From Hungatella sp. UBA3048 (lineage in GTDB: Bacteria; Bacillota; Clostridia; Lachnospirales; Lachnospiraceae), in contig DFCS01000003.1 in NCBI GenBank assembly GCA_002367105.1, positions 22,635 through 86,634 of the forward strand: a stretch of DNA of 64,000 nucleotides, given 5' to 3'. The position numbers were made by a program, and so were the translations under genes. How positions within the stretch are numbered: the first letter of the stretch is position 1; every line of letters starts with the position of its first letter. This document shows, piece after piece, positions 60,644 to 64,000 of the stretch. The notes beneath the pieces were generated by a model. The model saw nothing but the letters and a program-made list of their open reading frames with translations, did no database searches and had not been told where the DNA came from.

Positions 60644-61696
60644 TTACTCCGCCAAAGCCTTAATCTCCTGATACTTCTTATGATCCGTATATAATTCTCC
60701 GGTATATGGATTTCTCTTTGTCTTATACATTCTGTGAATCATATAGACAAATACTCCGATATTTGCAAGAAGAGCCAGCAAACTCATAACAAATAAAAAA
60801 GTAGTATCCGGTGATACGCCTGCCACCGGTTGGATTCCTGTTCCTGTCAATACCGTATACCCGTCAGGGGAAAGCATTCCTTCCCGTATCGCTGCCTCTG
60901 CAATAGCCTTACTGGATCGGGAATGCACCAGAAAACTGCTGGCATCCTGAAATACCGGAAACGTCTGGGCAAACATGCACCACAGTGCCAGTGTCTGGGC
61001 ACGATGCTGCAGCCATGCACCCTTCCCCACTGTAAATGCGCAAATTGTGGGAGCCAGTAAAAGTGCTAATCCGCAATACCATGCATGAGTCGGAAGGCAG
61101 TTATAGGTATAAGCAAAATTCCATAAATCATAGGCGATAATCCAGAACCACATCATATCGGGCCAAAGCATATCCTGGCTTTTATCCTTACCGGTCTTCT
61201 TTCGAATGCAGATTCCAAACCAGCCTGTAATGGTCACAATATTTAAAAGACCTGCAATCCCATTCATGACATTCCATGAACCGCCGATATAGTACTGGAC
61301 CTGGTTGTTCATATACTCCATAACCGGTGCCGCATACTGGCTTACTTCAAAATCACGGAAACAGGCTTCCAGGATATTGATCGCCAGAATTAACGGCGGG
61401 AAACACAACGCAATTTTATTATGCTGCAGCTTTTTGATATGACGGATACACCAAAAACCAATACACCCCGCCGTAGAAGAATAAACCTTTGCCAGATGAA
61501 ACCAGTCCATATAAGAAGTATCCTTTAATGTCGTCAGCCATAAAACTGTTAAAACAACCGGAAGCACAACAAAACAGCCAAACCCCACCCATTTAAAACG
61601 ACGGCTCAATTCATTTGCGGCAAACAACGATATAAACACCCCAAGCCATACCAGTAAAACCAATATTGTCGGAACACTTTCTGAAAACACAAACAT
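60644..61696 (-). CDS. DUF5692-like polytopic membrane protein
   Basis: A 350-aa membrane protein with about eight or nine hydrophobic segments (VPTILVLLVWLGVFISLFAA, VGFGCFVVLPVVLTVLWL, IALCFPPLILAINILEACF, GLALLLAPTICAFTVGKGAW). The pattern fits the DUF5692 family of Clostridia, function unknown. The ATG at 61696 (MFVFSES) has AAGGAGG 7 nt upstream; two earlier in-frame ATGs lie on or before that site. It follows the HypA gene after 134 nt and is probably the end of that transcript. Confidence 0.7.
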   Translation of the reverse strand: MFVFSESVPTILVLLVWLGVFISLFAANELSRRFKWVGFGCFVVLPVVLTVLWLTTLKDTSYMDWFHLAKVYSSTAGCIGFWCIRHIKKLQHNKIALCFPPLILAINILEACFRDFEVSQYAAPVMEYMNNQVQYYIGGSWNVMNGIAGLLNIVTITGWFGICIRKKTGKDKSQDMLWPDMMWFWIIAYDLWNFAYTYNCLPTHAWYCGLALLLAPTICAFTVGKGAWLQHRAQTLALWCMFAQTFPVFQDASSFLVHSRSSKAIAEAAIREGMLSPDGYTVLTGTGIQPVAGVSPDTTFLFVMSLLALLANIGVFVYMIHRMYKTKRNPYTGELYTDHKKYQEIKALAE

Positions 61697-61829
61697 ACCC
61701 ATTCCTCCTTGTTTCACACGCTTCTATTTCTTTCATGTTAAATTTATGAGAACGTTCTGGCATTCACCTTTGACTTTTAAATGGCGATTCCTTCTTTCAC
61801 AGCCTCCGCCACTTCATCGTGAAACTCCT

Positions 61830-62171
61830 TTAGTTACACACGATTTCCTTTATTATCATGTCATTGCCCTCCAGGATTTCCATATCCATACTGCCGCAGT
61901 CAGGACAATTTAAATCACTGTAAACGGCATTAAATACCCTGCCGCAGCCTTTGCATTTAACAATACCGGGAATGACGATAAGCTCCAGTTCTGTTTTTTC
62001 CATAAAAGTCTTATAGGAGGCAGCAGGCCAGCTTTGCTCTAAGTATCTGGGCACGATACCGGAAAGCTCCCCAACTTCGATGACAAGCTTGTGGACCTCT
62101 GTTATATTCTGCTCCTTTACGATACGCTCAATGGTGTGGACCATGGAGTTTAATACACCAAGCTCATGCAT
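61830..62171 (-). CDS. hypA: HypA-family nickel metallochaperone
   Basis: A 113-aa HypA/HybF protein. The nickel site MHE is at the N-terminus (MHELGVLNSMVHTIE), and the zinc ribbon is formed by CKGCGRVF and CPDCGSMDM near residues 73 and 90. Length fits. HypA delivers nickel to NiFe hydrogenase or urease, but in Clostridia it also occurs beside FeFe-hydrogenase and electron-bifurcating gene sets, where its role is less clear. Here the next gene upstream is an iron-sulfur flavoprotein; no hydrogenase gene is visible within the window. Confidence 0.92.
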   Translation of the reverse strand: MHELGVLNSMVHTIERIVKEQNITEVHKLVIEVGELSGIVPRYLEQSWPAASYKTFMEKTELELIVIPGIVKCKGCGRVFNAVYSDLNCPDCGSMDMEILEGNDMIIKEIVCN

Positions 62172-62191
62172 AGTTGCCTCTCCTTTTCTCG

Positions 62192-64000
62192 TTAGCTTCT
62201 TCTGCCAACGCTTTCTTTGAGGGTGGTTGCAGCAATCTTTCCGGTACGTACAATGGCGTTGGCGGCAATCTTGACAGGAAGTTTTTCATAGGTATTTGGA
62301 ACCGTGTTATAGGCACGCTCTAAATGAATTGCATCAAATTTACATTTGGTAGTACACATGCCGCAGCCAATACACATATAACTGTCGATTTCTACCGCAC
62401 CGCATCCAAGGCAGCGTTCTGTCTCTTTCTTTAACTGTTCCTCGGTGAAGGTCATACGTTCATCATAGAAGCTGCCCTTTTTCTCCGGAGAATGGCCTGG
62501 TCTCTGGCGGGGAGTCGTATCAAAATCCTGTAAACCGATAGCAACGTTATTTTTATCAAAAGCATGGTATTTCCGGCGGTCACGGCCATATACAAGAGAC
62601 TGTCCCGGCTGTACGTATCGGTGAATAGAGATTGCACCTTCTTTTCCGGCTGCAATTGCATGGATCGCAAATTGGGGTCCGGTAAAGCAGTCACCGCCGA
62701 CAAAAACGTCCGGTTCCGAAGTCTGTAAGGTCAGACTGTTAGCTTTGGCAGTACCCCCGCGTCCAAGCTCAACCTTACTTTCTGAGAGAAGTCCGCCCCA
62801 CTGGGTGGACTGGCCTATGGAAAGCAGTACGGTATCAGCTTCCACAGTGATGGTATCATTTTCATCGTACTTTGGAGCGAAACGATGGTCTTCATCGAAT
62901 ACACTGATGCAGCGCTTAAATTCTACACCGGTCACCTTACCATCTTCTGTCAGGATACGCTTAGGGCCCCAGCCATTATGAAAGGTAACGTTATCTTCCT
63001 CAGCCTCTGCAATCTCATCCGGTAATGCCGGCATTTCACCGGGACTTTCCAGACAGTAAAGATTAACAGCAGCAGCCCCCTGTCTTACTCCAGTGCGGGC
63101 TACATCAATTGCTACATTTCCGCCGCCGATCACAACTACATTACCGGAAAGTTCTGTCTTTCTTCCAAGGTTTACATTGCGGAGAAAATCAACGCCGTAG
63201 ATAACACCTTTAACGTCCTCCCCTTCAATGCCAAGACTTCTGCCGCCCTGTGCGCCGATTGCCAGATAGAAGGCTTCGTAGCCTTCTTTCCGAAGTTCAT
63301 GAAGCGTAATATCTTTTCCGACTTCAATTCCGGTTTTAAAGGTAACACCCATTTCACGCAGAACGTCTATTTCAGCATTAAGAACCTCCTTTTCCAGGCG
63401 GAAGGAAGGAATACCAAGGGTAAGCATACCGCCAAGTTTTTCTTCCTTTTCAAATACGGTTACCTGATAACCATCAATTGCCAGGTAATATGCACAGGAA
63501 AGACCGGAAGGACCGGAGCCGACCACTGCTATTTTATTTCCAAGGTGATAACGCATAGGCGGGATATAACGGATCGAACCATCCAACTCTTTATCCGCAA
63601 TAAATTTTTTGATTTCGTCGATGGAAACCGGTTCATCAATATCTCCGCGGGTGCATTCGCTTTCACAGCCATGAGGGCAGATACGTCCGCAGACAGCAGG
63701 GAAAGGATTTTCTTTTTTTATCAGCTCCAGTGCTTCATGGTAGCGGCCGGAAGCAGCAAGCTTTATGTAACCCTGTACGGAAATATGAGCAGGACAGGCA
63801 GTTTTACAGGGAGATGTACCCTCTTCTGCAACATCTTTACGGTTCTCGCGGTAATCCACATTCCAGTTGCTTTCTCTCCAGACATGGTCACGTGCGGTTG
63901 GTTCTGCCTTTATGGCTACAGGTGTTTTGGAACAGAGTTTTTGGCCTAGTTTTAAAGCATTAACCGGACAATTTTCCACACACTGTCCGCAGGCTACACA
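62192..64000 (-). CDS. Iron-sulfur FAD oxidoreductase, GltD-like (5' end missing)
   Basis: At least 602 codons; the reading frame is open to the right edge. It begins in the window inside a ferredoxin motif (CVACGQCVENCP). Then come the GltD-type N-terminal cluster region (CKTACPAHISVQGYIKLAA, PFPAVCGRICPHGCESEC), the FAD motif VVGSGPSGLSCAYYLAIDGY, the second nucleotide site VVIGGGNVAIDVARTGVRQG, and a C-terminal Fe-S domain (ERCLGCGAVEIDSYMCIGCG, MCTTKCKFDAIHL). This is the layout of glutamate-synthase-small-subunit-like electron-transfer subunits, such as those associated with NfnB-like or hydrogenase complexes. It moves electrons between NAD(P)H and ferredoxin-type centres; the partner lies outside the window. 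Confidence 0.9.
   Translation of the reverse strand, partial: CVACGQCVENCPVNALKLGQKLCSKTPVAIKAEPTARDHVWRESNWNVDYRENRKDVAEEGTSPCKTACPAHISVQGYIKLAASGRYHEALELIKKENPFPAVCGRICPHGCESECTRGDIDEPVSIDEIKKFIADKELDGSIRYIPPMRYHLGNKIAVVGSGPSGLSCAYYLAIDGYQVTVFEKEEKLGGMLTLGIPSFRLEKEVLNAEIDVLREMGVTFKTGIEVGKDITLHELRKEGYEAFYLAIGAQGGRSLGIEGEDVKGVIYGVDFLRNVNLGRKTELSGNVVVIGGGNVAIDVARTGVRQGAAAVNLYCLESPGEMPALPDEIAEAEEDNVTFHNGWGPKRILTEDGKVTGVEFKRCISVFDEDHRFAPKYDENDTITVEADTVLLSIGQSTQWGGLLSESKVELGRGGTAKANSLTLQTSEPDVFVGGDCFTGPQFAIHAIAAGKEGAISIHRYVQPGQSLVYGRDRRKYHAFDKNNVAIGLQDFDTTPRQRPGHSPEKKGSFYDERMTFTEEQLKKETERCLGCGAVEIDSYMCIGCGMCTTKCKFDAIHLERAYNTVPNTYEKLPVKIAANAIVRTGKIAATTLKESVGRRS

Noticed and set aside
61718..61829. 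A short protein-like frame (KEFHDEVAEAVKEGIAI) between hypA and the DUF5692-like gene
   Set aside because: It begins after a stop codon with no start signal and is only 18 codons; too little to call a gene or a remnant.
1..64000. CRISPR arrays, tRNA or rRNA genes, complete insertion sequences
   Set aside because: No regularly spaced long repeats, no cloverleaf-like sequence ending in a TTCRANNY box, and no transposase-like frame were seen.

Overview
The window is a low-GC Gram-positive chromosome segment, most likely from an anaerobic, spore-forming Clostridia member of the Lachnospiraceae type. The evidence is strong AGGAGG ribosome sites, TTGACA/TATAAT promoters, hairpin-plus-U terminators, Clostridia-type lipoproteins and sugar ABC transporters, an ethanolamine microcompartment locus, a glycyl-radical enzyme with its activase, and a LysM-GH18 spore-cortex-type enzyme. 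The genus is inferred only. I saw no tRNA, rRNA, CRISPR array or complete insertion sequence.

Layout. (1) 1-9483, minus strand: an ethanolamine-utilisation (Eut) microcompartment operon running off the left edge, with two EutS shells, EutP, PduO-type adenosyltransferase, alcohol dehydrogenase, EutA, EutB, EutC, EutL, a shell protein with an extra C-terminal domain, EutE and the start of another shell protein. (2) 9713-14949: an old-yellow-enzyme reductase plus two-subunit aconitase X operon, a divergent TetR regulator with a clear operator, and RidA. (3) 15056-26806: a glycan/glycoside module: ABC importer, Gfo/Idh/MocA oxidoreductase, two DUF4832-type proteins, a GNAT_C-type protein, a small Cys protein, a divergent LacI regulator, and a beta-helix lipoprotein. 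(4) 26855-30737: split transketolase, TalC-type transaldolase and a ROK repressor. (5) 30919-37637: a seven-gene operon with a PRD regulator, ascorbate-type PTS IIA/IIB/IIC, phosphotriesterase homologue, creatininase-family amidohydrolase and SIS protein. (6) 38048-43077: FG-GAP-like lipoprotein plus two-component system, an MFS pseudogene lying against the kinase 3' end, and a SleL/YaaH-like protein. (7) 43201-49315: an uncharacterised glycyl-radical enzyme and activase, DeoR regulator and fructose-family PTS. (8) 49717-51853: GNAT, YitT and GntR genes. (9) 51977-60227: an AtuA-like protein, DUF4387, ABC importer and two ADP-ribosylglycohydrolase-family enzymes, with a 27-bp palindrome on the promoter. 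(10) 60644-64000: DUF5692-like membrane protein, HypA, and an iron-sulfur flavoprotein cut by the right edge.

How it fits together. The window is mostly a string of self-contained catabolic cassettes, each with its own importer or compartment, enzymes and local regulator. The Eut system converts ethanolamine to acetaldehyde and then to ethanol or acetyl-CoA inside a shell. The other cassettes look like substrate-specific uptake and degradation systems. Three have unclear substrates and may be undescribed pathways: the UlaABC-type PTS/phosphotriesterase/creatininase/SIS operon, the PTS/DeoR/glycyl-radical enzyme cluster, and the AtuA/DUF4387/ABC/double ADP-ribosylglycohydrolase operon. Several cassettes show operator-like symmetric or phased repeats placed on recognisable promoters, which makes their regulation testable.
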